Positions 1 to 7,286 of a DNA stretch of 34,090 nt are shown piece by piece. A program made the translations under genes and the position numbers. This DNA is from JAJFFW01 sp039197915 (GTDB taxonomy: Bacteria; Pseudomonadota; Alphaproteobacteria; Caulobacterales; Parvularculaceae). The notes under the pieces were generated by a model, which did not search any database, had not been told where the DNA came from, and worked only from the letters and a program-made list of their open reading frames with translations. Position 1 is the first letter of the stretch. The number at the start of each line of letters is the position of its first letter. The DNA lies in NCBI GenBank assembly GCA_039197915.1, contig JBCCTV010000005.1:1-34090 (forward strand), read 5' to 3'.

Positions 1-43
1 CCCTACCCCTTTTCCCAAAGCTGCGTTGTGGTAAACCTCGCCC

Positions 44-373
44 ATGAAAATCGCTGCAGCCAGAACCTACGGAGGTATCGTCACCCTTACGTCGCGTTGG
101 GTTCTTGTCAGCTTAGCGGCGATATCGATCGCTCTGATGGTTTTTGCATCAGCCCATGCCGAGCATCATGATCACGACGACCATGACGCCGATGAAAGCG
201 AATGTGCGCTTTGCGCTTTCGCCAGCATAGAAGCCGCTGCCGCCGCGCCTGATGTAGAGCTTACTTTTTCGCAAGTCCTTTTCAGCATTCAAATTTCGAC
301 CCCTATCAATGGGCTCGTCTCAAAACGGACCGCGCTATTTATCCTTTCGCGGGGCCCGCCCAGCAACGCATAG
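44..373 (+). CDS. Small exported His-rich CxxC protein (DUF2946-like)
   Basis: A 109-residue protein. An N-terminal hydrophobic segment (about residues 19-37) ends in an AHA signal-peptidase-like site. The mature part opens with a His/Asp cluster (H41, H42, H44, H47) and a CxxC pair (C54, C57), and the C-terminus ends near RGPPS. This layout (export signal, His cluster, Cys pair, Arg-x-Pro-Pro end) resembles DUF2946-type proteins, which are often found near copper genes; that family call is from memory of the pattern. The His/Cys content suggests periplasmic metal binding. It lies 212 bases upstream of the ABC exporter operon on the same strand, so a shared role in metal or metallophore handling is possible but inferred. 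ATG start; no strong Shine-Dalgarno is visible. A TonB receptor may lie left of the window. Confidence 0.6.
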   Translation: MKIAAARTYGGIVTLTSRWVLVSLAAISIALMVFASAHAEHHDHDDHDADESECALCAFASIEAAAAAPDVELTFSQVLFSIQISTPINGLVSKRTALFILSRGPPSNA

Positions 374-390
374 CGGCCTTTCGGCTATGC
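368..390 (+). other. Hairpin at the end of the CxxC gene
   Basis: Perfect 7-bp inverted repeat GCATAGC (368-374) / GCTATGC (384-390) with a 9-base loop. It includes the TAG stop codon at 371-373. A second 5-bp stem, GGGCT/AGCCC, lies at 409-413/423-427. No T-tract follows either, so this is not a classical terminator. It may be an mRNA processing or attenuation structure, or chance. The rest of 391-585 shows nothing I recognise. Confidence 0.3.
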
Positions 391-585
391 TGAACGCATC
401 AAAGTAATGGGCTGATTGAGAGAGCCCGTAACCCTTATTCGTGTCTATCGAATAGCTTTTGCGGGCTGACGACTGCCTCACATTTCATTGCTGCCAGAAC
501 AGGTCACCCGCTTCGGCGTCCAATTGACAGCGAGCGATTGAGCAGGCACTGCTCCAATCAACATAAAGTCACTACAGGGACTAAA

Positions 586-1308
586 ATGACTGACCTTCTT
601 ATTGAAGCCAAGAACCTAAGCGTTGAACGCGGCAATGGTCCCGTTTTGAGCGACGTTAGTTTTAAGATTTCGAAGGGCGAATGCTTTGCGCTACTCGGGG
701 GGAACGGCGCCGGCAAATCAACGACGCTGTTGACGTTTCTCGGGTTCCTTGAACCGTCAAAAGGCGAGGCGCTGGCTTTCGGGTCGCCGGTCTCCGCAAA
801 TATCAAATCGGTCCGCGAAAAAATCGCCTACCTACCGGAAGCGGCGACGCTATACGGTCACCTAAACGCGTTGGAGAACATCGAATACTTTTTGTCGCTA
901 GCAAACCTTTCACGAACGGATGCAGCCATCAAAGAAGCGTTGGAGCGCGTCGACCTGCAATCGGAAGCTTGGACGCAGCGCATGGAAAAATACTCCAAAG
1001 GCATGCGCCAAAAAACGGCAATTGCGCTGGCGCTGCTTCGCGAAACGCCGGTTCTATTTCTCGATGAGCCCACCTCAGGCCTCGATCCGGTCGCTATCGA
1101 TGAATTTAACCGGCTCGTCACCAAGCTTGCCGCCGATGGCTCCACGATTTTAATGGTGACACATGACGTATACGGCGCCTGTCAAGCGGCAAACCGGATA
1201 GGCCTATTGAGGCGCGGCGAACTCGTTGGCGAATTCAAAGCCCCGATTGGCGGGCGGATTGATACAGAAACCGTACACGCAGCTTTTGCGGACAGGAGCG
1301 CGGCATGA
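586..1308 (+). CDS. ABC transporter ATP-binding protein (ABC-2 exporter)
   Basis: A 240-residue nucleotide-binding subunit that would power the two permeases encoded downstream. Motifs in order: Walker A GGNGAGKST at residues 38-46; Q-loop region YLPEAATLY near 83-90, with Glu in the usual Gln place as in many CcmA/NosF-like ATPases; signature YSKGM at 136-140; Walker B LFLDEP at 157-162; and a switch His in MVTHD. The start is placed at ATG 586 because ACAGGGA lies just upstream and the residues from there match the usual N-terminus; a TTG at 538 would add 16 unlikely residues. The stop overlaps the next ATG (ATGA at 1305-1308), indicating translational coupling. The substrate is unknown. 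NosF-like similarity and the metal-binding-type neighbour hint at copper, but this is inference. Confidence 0.9.
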   Translation: MTDLLIEAKNLSVERGNGPVLSDVSFKISKGECFALLGGNGAGKSTTLLTFLGFLEPSKGEALAFGSPVSANIKSVREKIAYLPEAATLYGHLNALENIEYFLSLANLSRTDAAIKEALERVDLQSEAWTQRMEKYSKGMRQKTAIALALLRETPVLFLDEPTSGLDPVAIDEFNRLVTKLAADGSTILMVTHDVYGACQAANRIGLLRRGELVGEFKAPIGGRIDTETVHAAFADRSAA

Positions 1309-2729
1309 AACACATTTTGACGATTGCAAACGATGAAATTCGCTATTGGCGTCGGTCGAAACTCGCAGTAGGCGTTCTCGCCGTTGGCGTTATGCTAACG
1401 CTTGCGTCGCTCCTTTTGACGAACGCCAGGATGGCGGAAGCCGCGCACAAACGCGCGGAGCTTCAAACGGAGGCGCACGACACGTTTCTTGCTCAGCCGG
1501 CGCGCCATCCCCATCGCATGGTCCACTACGGCCATTATGTCTTCCGCACACCGCCGCCGCTCAGCGCCATTGACCCGGGCGTCGACGCGGTCACCGGAAC
1601 CTCAATTTTCTTAGAAGGCCACCGCCAAAACACCGCCATGTTCGCGGAACGTCGGCAGAGCGCGGGGCTTGCCGTCTTTGGCGACCTGACGCCGGCGTTC
1701 TGCCTCCAGGTCTTGGCGCCGCTACTTTTGATTTTGGTTGGCTTTGCTTCCGTGGCGCGCGAACGGGAGGCACGGACACTCGATCTCCTTACGGCCCAGG
1801 GCGTATCGCTTCAGAGCATGGTGTTTGGAAAGGCTATTGCTTTGATGGCGGTTGGCGCGGTGATGATTGCCCCGTTAGCAATCGCCGCCCTTTTATCCGG
1901 CGAAAGTTTCGCGATCGCATCGCTCTTTTCTGCGGGCTACGGATTATATTTGATCGCTTGGTGCTCCTTGACCGTCTTTGTTTCGGCGCAAGTCAAGCAA
2001 CCGAATATGAGCCTTGCGCTGTTGTTTGGCGTCTGGGCGCTCGTGGTGGTCTTGACCCCGCGCATCGCGTCATCGACAGCAGCGACCGTCGTAGACGCAC
2101 CCGGAAAAATTGCGACTGATTTCGCGATGTTTACCGCACTTCGAGAGGTCGGCGATGGCCACAACGCAGCTGACCCCGCCTTCCAAAAACTCCGAGCGAA
2201 CCTGCTTGCGCAGTACAATGTTGATAGTGTGGAGGAACTGCCCATTAATATCCGCGGCGTTGTCGCCGGCGAGGCGGAAGCGCAGTTAACGGACGTGATG
2301 AACGACTTCGCCGACCGGCGCATGCAAAACGAAGCCGCGCAAGCCAACGTTGCACGGCAGTTTGCGTGGATATCCCCGCTACTCGCGATCCGCAATCTCT
2401 CAGCAACGCTTGCCGGTGTGGACCTCGAGACCCATCATCGCTTCCTACGGGAAGCTGAACGCGTGCGCTTCGATTTTGTTCAGGGCCTGAACAAAGTTCA
2501 TGCGGAAGTTCTGACGTATAAGGACGACATGCGCCGGTCCAGCGACCCTGCTGCGGAAAAGCGGACGCGCGTCAGCGCCGAGAACTGGAAAGTTCTTGAA
2601 GACTTTCGTTTTGAGCCGGCGTCCGCAGTCGAGCGCATCAAACGGGCATTCAGCCCACTGTCTATTTTGTTGCTTTGGATTGGTGCGATTATCGCGCTTA
2701 TAACCACCGTTAAACGACGCGAGATCTAA
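1305..2729 (+). CDS. ABC-2 permease, DUF3526-type, first subunit
   Basis: A 474-residue integral membrane protein. One membrane segment lies at about 18-40, followed by an extracytoplasmic stretch. A cluster of about four segments (roughly 131-250) contains the ABC-2 signature region VAREREARTLDLLTAQG, the cytoplasmic coupling part typical of NosY-like permeases. A long soluble insertion (about 255-445) follows, then a last segment at about 450-468. The large soluble parts match DUF3526-type permeases, which usually come as tandem pairs beside one ATPase, as here. It overlaps the ATPase gene by 4 bases and is followed after 2 bases by the second permease, so the three form one operon. The transported substrate cannot be read from the sequence. 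Confidence 0.82.
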   Translation: MKHILTIANDEIRYWRRSKLAVGVLAVGVMLTLASLLLTNARMAEAAHKRAELQTEAHDTFLAQPARHPHRMVHYGHYVFRTPPPLSAIDPGVDAVTGTSIFLEGHRQNTAMFAERRQSAGLAVFGDLTPAFCLQVLAPLLLILVGFASVAREREARTLDLLTAQGVSLQSMVFGKAIALMAVGAVMIAPLAIAALLSGESFAIASLFSAGYGLYLIAWCSLTVFVSAQVKQPNMSLALLFGVWALVVVLTPRIASSTAATVVDAPGKIATDFAMFTALREVGDGHNAADPAFQKLRANLLAQYNVDSVEELPINIRGVVAGEAEAQLTDVMNDFADRRMQNEAAQANVARQFAWISPLLAIRNLSATLAGVDLETHHRFLREAERVRFDFVQGLNKVHAEVLTYKDDMRRSSDPAAEKRTRVSAENWKVLEDFRFEPASAVERIKRAFSPLSILLLWIGAIIALITTVKRREI

Positions 2730-2731
2730 CC

Positions 2732-3997
2732 ATGATGAATGCGTTAAAACGCGAGTTCCGTTTCCTTCTGCGCCAACGCGCCGTCATTGGCATTTTGCTT
2801 GGCGCTTTCGCCCTATCGTCGATTGCGGTTTGGGCAGGCGTCAGCGAAGTCTCCAAACAAAATGCAGAGATTACCGCATTGCTTGAGGCAGATGCGGCGG
2901 AGCGCGTCGCTGCGATAGAGGGGCAGTCGAACTATGGTGGCGCCGCCTATTATACGTTTCACCTGACCTATGACCGCCCTTCGTCGCTTGCATTTGCGGC
3001 TCTCGGGGTTCGCGATATTTTCCCGTGGAAGCATCGCATACGGATGTTAGCGCTGGAAGGTCAGATTTATGAAACGGATGGCGGCAATCCGGCGCTTTCT
3101 AATTCAGGACGGTTTGACTACGTCTTTGTGGCTGCACTCATCGCCCCCCTACTTGTCATTCTCCTTCTTCATGATCTGTGCGCGAGCGAACGCGCGGCCG
3201 GCCGGTATGATCTTTTGGTGGCGACAGAAGGCGGAAATGAAGCGGTATGGGTAACGCGAACATGCGTTCGTGCTCTGGCCTTAACCGTGGCGGTAACAAC
3301 GCCGTTTCTCCTGGGCGCTCTCGTTACACAGGCGCCCGCATCTGCGATCGCAGCCGTCTTTGGTGTTACGGCCCTCCATATCGCCTTTTGGGCATTGCTC
3401 GCTTACCTCGTGACTTCTTTTAAGTTTTCAGCGCCAACCACAGCGACCTTACTCGCCGGCTTTTGGGTGGCGACATCTTTCGTTGCGCCGTCGTTAAGCG
3501 ATAGCGCGATTGAACAAGCCGTCCCCTCTCCCGAAGGTGGCGACATTGTTCTGCAACAACGCGAGGCCGTTAACGATGCTTGGGACGTTCCGAAAGACGT
3601 CACGATGCGCGCCTTTCTAGAGCAATATCCTCAGTGGACTGAAAAGGCGGCGATTGAAAAGCCATTTGAATGGAAATGGTATTACGCGTTCCAACAAGTG
3701 GGCGACATGAGCGTTGCGGAGATGGCTAAAGCCTATCGCACGGCAATTGAAAAACGCTATGCGCTCGCTGGCGTCGCGGCGCTTGCCTCGCCCCCGGCCC
3801 TGGTGACGCGAGCCCTTACCCGTCTTGCAGACACCGACGTCACCGCGGCGCTAAATTATGAAAAGCGCGTCCGGGCCTTTCATGAAGATTTGCGCATGTT
3901 CCATTATCCGCTGCTGTTTGAGGACCCGCCCTATAGCGCTGGAATCCTCGAAAACCTGCCGGCATATAGCGAAGGTCCGTCAAAGGCGCAGAGCTAG
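2732..3997 (+). CDS. ABC-2 permease, DUF3526-type, second subunit
   Basis: A 421-residue membrane protein paired with the preceding permease. It has a membrane segment at about 18-38, an extracytoplasmic region, then a group of segments from about 132 to 260 including LIAPLLVILLLHDLCASERAAG, where SERAAGRYDLLVATEGG is the counterpart of the ABC-2 coupling region in the upstream gene. A soluble region (about 265-400) follows. Unlike its partner, no clear final membrane helix is visible at the C-terminus (it ends in a Tyr/Pro/Ser-rich tail), so it may be a shortened member or have a different topology. ATG start 2 bases after the upstream stop; probable heterodimer with it. Confidence 0.8.
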   Translation: MMNALKREFRFLLRQRAVIGILLGAFALSSIAVWAGVSEVSKQNAEITALLEADAAERVAAIEGQSNYGGAAYYTFHLTYDRPSSLAFAALGVRDIFPWKHRIRMLALEGQIYETDGGNPALSNSGRFDYVFVAALIAPLLVILLLHDLCASERAAGRYDLLVATEGGNEAVWVTRTCVRALALTVAVTTPFLLGALVTQAPASAIAAVFGVTALHIAFWALLAYLVTSFKFSAPTTATLLAGFWVATSFVAPSLSDSAIEQAVPSPEGGDIVLQQREAVNDAWDVPKDVTMRAFLEQYPQWTEKAAIEKPFEWKWYYAFQQVGDMSVAEMAKAYRTAIEKRYALAGVAALASPPALVTRALTRLADTDVTAALNYEKRVRAFHEDLRMFHYPLLFEDPPYSAGILENLPAYSEGPSKAQS

Positions 3998-4014
3998 CGC
4001 CCTGAGCGCCCAGA

Positions 4015-4040
4015 TGAGGCGGAATGTTGAGGCGGAATGT
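4015..4040 (+). repeat. Perfect 13-bp tandem repeat
   Basis: The unit TGAGGCGGAATGT occurs twice with no spacer (4015-4027 and 4028-4040). It lies in the 272-base gap between the ABC permease operon and the lipoprotein gene. A second short direct repeat, AGCGCCC, occurs at 3996-4002 and 4005-4011. Nothing else is recognisable in the gap; no terminator is evident. Confidence 0.75.
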
Positions 4041-4269
4041 GCGACCATCGTGGTCTGCGCACGAATGTCTCGTCCTGGCGCTAACCATGCGCGCCTGCGC
4101 GGCTCGAAATTCATTAAAAATGTGCGCCGCAGTACCAACAATTTTATCTAAGACGAAAGTCTTATGTTTACGGGGCAGCGCTTACCGATCCTGTGTTTAG
4201 ACTGCTGCCGCAAGCGCACAGCAAATGGCCTATTTTAAAGAGCCCAAGGCGCGATCGGAGGGATTATCC

Positions 4270-5343
4270 ATGAGACAATTAATATTGTGCACCCTCATGC
4301 TTGCCTTAGCGGCTTGCGGACATCCCATGGAAATCATCGGCGAGGGGGATATAACGTCAGCGTCTGGCGACCGAGATTGTTCCCTCGAGGAGTTTATTAA
4401 CCAAAGCGACAACTGCGCCGTTAATCTGGTTATCGAGGATTATAACGAGACCTACACCGCCACACCACGCGCGGGCTGGACCTTTGATCGCTGGTATAAC
4501 GGATGTAACGCGTCCCTAACGAACCAATGCTCTTTCAATATTAGCGCTGATATCGTGCGCGATAATTGGGGCAAGACGATGCCTGCTCTCACGGCGAAGT
4601 TCCGTGAACAGACGTCCGGTTATGAGTCCCTCTTTATCGGTCATAGCTTCTTCATACCAATGGCCAACACCATGGATTTCCACGCGGCAAACGCCGGCCT
4701 CTCAGATCACTCTCAAGAGACTTTTTTTAGCGGAGGAGGAAGCGGCGCACCCGAAAGTTTATGGGACAACGAAACGCAACGTATGCAAATTCAAGCGATG
4801 CTTGATACAGGAACGATCGAGCTCTTCGGCATGACCTATCACCCGGGCTCTCCGACCATGAGAGGCTATGAGCTCTGGTCCGATTACGCCTTGGCGCAAA
4901 ATAGCGACACAAAAATATTCGTCGCAATGCCGTGGTCAACGAATCCGGGCGATTTCGATCCACAGGAGTATCATAGTTCGTGGAAAGACCAAGGCATCGC
5001 CCTCTGCCACGGCATAGTAGATAACCTGAGGCAACGCCACCCCACGGGCGAGTTTTACTGTCTTCCCTACGGACAAGCTGCAGGTGAGCTTTATACGCGG
5101 TTCGCACAAGGCCAGTTGCTCGATGTGACCTCACTCGTTAGCTCCAACGGTACTGGCGTTTTCAATGATGAGTTCGGTCATGCGGATCCAATCCTGGTCG
5201 ATCTCGCGAGCCTTATTTGGCTCTATTCGATTTATGGCGTTCGTCCCGTAGAATATGCCCACGACTTTGGTTATCTGACGGATATTAAAGAAATTGCGGA
5301 TACTGTTATCCGCGTTCACGATCCTCATTACGACGCAGAATGA
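4270..5343 (+). CDS. Secreted lipoprotein with InlB-like repeat and possible SGNH-hydrolase domain
   Basis: A 357-residue protein. It starts with a short lipoprotein signal (MRQLILCTLMLALAAC) with the lipobox Cys at residue 16. The start at 4270 is fixed by a strong GGAGG about 8 bases upstream; an in-frame upstream ATG at 4225 would bury the signal. Residues ~35-105 are Cys-rich and contain YTATPRAGWTFDRWYNGC, which resembles divergent InlB B-repeat (beta-grasp) domains. The C-terminal ~240 residues have FIGHSFF (Ser126) and near the end NDEFGHADP (D300/H304), which could be the block I Ser and block V Asp/His of an SGNH/GDSL hydrolase. The spacing DxxxH is not the textbook DxxH, so catalysis is uncertain. 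It is a monocistronic gene between two operons. The predicted site is the outer membrane or periplasm; substrate unknown. Confidence 0.6.
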   Translation: MRQLILCTLMLALAACGHPMEIIGEGDITSASGDRDCSLEEFINQSDNCAVNLVIEDYNETYTATPRAGWTFDRWYNGCNASLTNQCSFNISADIVRDNWGKTMPALTAKFREQTSGYESLFIGHSFFIPMANTMDFHAANAGLSDHSQETFFSGGGSGAPESLWDNETQRMQIQAMLDTGTIELFGMTYHPGSPTMRGYELWSDYALAQNSDTKIFVAMPWSTNPGDFDPQEYHSSWKDQGIALCHGIVDNLRQRHPTGEFYCLPYGQAAGELYTRFAQGQLLDVTSLVSSNGTGVFNDEFGHADPILVDLASLIWLYSIYGVRPVEYAHDFGYLTDIKEIADTVIRVHDPHYDAE

Positions 5344-5410
5344 CGAAAAGTCCTCGCCTTGGTAAAAGTGGCTTCGCAAACGTAAGTCGCCGGGCGGGTC
5401 ACGTTAATTG

Positions 5411-6205
5411 ATGCGGGTTGCTGTGATCACAGGCGCCGCCAGCGGCATCGGCGCTGGCCTTGCCCGGGAAGCGGCAAAGCGCGGCATGCATGTCGTGCTC
5501 GCTGATTGTAATGAAGCGAGTCTTGCTGCAGTAGCTGCGGAAATTGGCGAAAACGCGCTTGCAGCCCCAACAGACGTTTCAGACCCAGCCTCTGTCGACG
5601 CGCTTGCAGATCTGGCTTGGGAGCGGTTCGGCCAAGTGGATATGCTGTTCAACAACGCGGGCGTCCTTTTTACGGGCTTGAGTTGGGAGCTGCCTCCTGA
5701 GACCTGGCGAAAAACGCTCGATGTGAATATTCTCGGCGTCGCGAATGGTCAACGATCATTCGTACCGAGAATGGTTGCCGACAATCGCGCTGGCCGCATC
5801 GTCAATATTGCGTCTATTGGCGGCTTTTTGCCGTCGCCACTCATGACGCCCTATATCGCATCCAAATTCGCAATCGTCGCCATGACCGAAGGGTTACTGA
5901 CCGAACTTGAAATGGTGGGCGCGAAATTGAGCGTTTCGCTCGTAGCGCCAGCAGGGGTAAAGACAGAAATATTTAAAGAAGAGCCCACGGCGGCGTCGCA
6001 AGCGTTTCGAGATCAACTGACAGCGATGACGGCGCAACACGGTATCAGTGCGGATGAGTTAGCCCGACGGATCTTTGACGCAATCGACAGAGATGAATAC
6101 TGGATATTCCCGCAACCGGACGACTTCGACGCGCCGTTTAAGGCGCGCACCAAGATGATCGAACAGCGTGATAAGCCCATATCACCCTCCAGCCGCGCGG
6201 ATTAG
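5411..6205 (+). CDS. Short-chain dehydrogenase/reductase (SDR)
   Basis: A 264-residue Rossmann-fold oxidoreductase of the classical SDR type. Visible motifs: TGAASGIG at 7-14 (cofactor loop), NNAG at 81-84, Asn106, Ser135, and YxxxK at Tyr148/Lys152. An acidic residue at the end of the second beta strand (LAD, Asp32) favours NAD(H) over NADP(H). The start is placed at ATG 5411; the preceding in-frame TTG at 5408 adds only one residue. It is 94 bases upstream of an esterase gene overlapping a Baeyer-Villiger-type monooxygenase gene. This suggests it oxidises a secondary alcohol to the ketone used by that enzyme, as ChnA does in cyclohexanol degradation. That role is inferred from context. Confidence 0.85.
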   Translation: MRVAVITGAASGIGAGLAREAAKRGMHVVLADCNEASLAAVAAEIGENALAAPTDVSDPASVDALADLAWERFGQVDMLFNNAGVLFTGLSWELPPETWRKTLDVNILGVANGQRSFVPRMVADNRAGRIVNIASIGGFLPSPLMTPYIASKFAIVAMTEGLLTELEMVGAKLSVSLVAPAGVKTEIFKEEPTAASQAFRDQLTAMTAQHGISADELARRIFDAIDRDEYWIFPQPDDFDAPFKARTKMIEQRDKPISPSSRAD

Positions 6206-6299
6206 ATAAAGCATGCAGCGCCGCAACTTAGAATAGGTGCTCATTCCTAGTAATTCCGTATAAGCATCACAAAGAAAGTCAATTTGGGCGCGAGGAACC

Positions 6300-7286
6300 A
6301 TGACTAATTCCGATGACGCAGAGACGCCAAGCAGCGTATCGCCACCTGATCCCCTTGGCTATGTCGACGCTTTGATGGGTGAACTTGACGCTGGATTTCC
6401 CGACCTCAACACGATGGACCCAGCGGTCATGAGGGATATCGTCGCGTCAAATGTCCAACCGGCTGAAAATTCTGATGACGTAGAACGCACTGAAGACCGA
6501 CAAATTGGTCCAGGGCTCCGTGTACGCATTTACTTTCCCCATGGAGAGCGGGCATCGCGCCCGGCGGTTGTTTTCATGCATGGCGGCGGATTTGTTTTTT
6601 GCAGCATCGAGTCCCATGACGCCCTCTGTCGGCGCATGGCCAAATGCGTTAACGCCATTGTCATATCCGTTGACTACCGGTTGGCCCCTGAAAACCCGTT
6701 TCCGGCCGCGCCAGAGGATGCGTTTGCGGCTTACCAGTGGGCGACAGAGAACGCCGGTGCGCTTGGCGTCGATCGATCTCGGATTTGTGTCGCGGGCGAC
6801 AGCGCCGGGGGAACACTCGCCGCCGTTATCTGCCTCATGGCGCGCGACCGCAACGCGCCCCTGCCTTGTGCACAGGTTCTTCTGTACCCTGTGATAGAAC
6901 CCAATTTCGATACTGAAGGCTACAAGCGATTTGGCAAGGGGTGTTTCAACGCAACTGAGAATATGCGTTGGTACTGGCGCCAATACCTGCAAAGCGAACC
7001 AGCGCCTGAAACGCAGCATTATGCAATTCCCCTTCGGGCGCCGTCGCTAGAAAAACTACCACCCGCGATACTTGTCATACCGGGTCGCGACCCTACGTCT
7101 ACGGAGGGGCTTGCGTATGGCGCAGCTTTACGGTCGGCCGGAAATAAGGTGAGAGTTCGAACGTACCCCGACCTTTTCCATGGCTTTCTGAGTATGCTAG
7201 GCTTTCCGCCTACGGACGCAGCACTCAATTTACTCTGGGGCGACATGCGAAGAGTTTTGTCTACGGAGAACACTGCCAATGAGTAA
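6300..7286 (+). CDS. HSL-family alpha/beta hydrolase (esterase/lactonase)
   Basis: A 328-residue hydrolase of the hormone-sensitive-lipase (Abhydrolase_3) family. It has the oxyanion-hole HGGG at 94-97, YRLAPE at 126-131, nucleophile elbow GDSAGG with Ser168, catalytic Asp264 (RDPTSTEG) and His294 (HGF): a full triad with normal spacing. The ATG start is preceded by GAGGAA at a good distance. The C-terminus overlaps the monooxygenase gene by 8 bases, so the two are translated together. In this context it most likely cleaves the ester or lactone made by the Baeyer-Villiger enzyme, like ChnC. The acyl-chain preference cannot be read from sequence. Confidence 0.9.
   Translation: MTNSDDAETPSSVSPPDPLGYVDALMGELDAGFPDLNTMDPAVMRDIVASNVQPAENSDDVERTEDRQIGPGLRVRIYFPHGERASRPAVVFMHGGGFVFCSIESHDALCRRMAKCVNAIVISVDYRLAPENPFPAAPEDAFAAYQWATENAGALGVDRSRICVAGDSAGGTLAAVICLMARDRNAPLPCAQVLLYPVIEPNFDTEGYKRFGKGCFNATENMRWYWRQYLQSEPAPETQHYAIPLRAPSLEKLPPAILVIPGRDPTSTEGLAYGAALRSAGNKVRVRTYPDLFHGFLSMLGFPPTDAALNLLWGDMRRVLSTENTANE

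Noticed and set aside
3858..4151. 97-residue frame across the end of the ABC permease into the gap
   Set aside because: It overlaps the permease in another frame, crosses the 13-bp tandem repeat and has no motif or ribosome site.
6447..7019. 190-residue open frame opposite the esterase
   Set aside because: Antisense shadow of the HSL-type hydrolase, Arg/Cys-rich without domain features.
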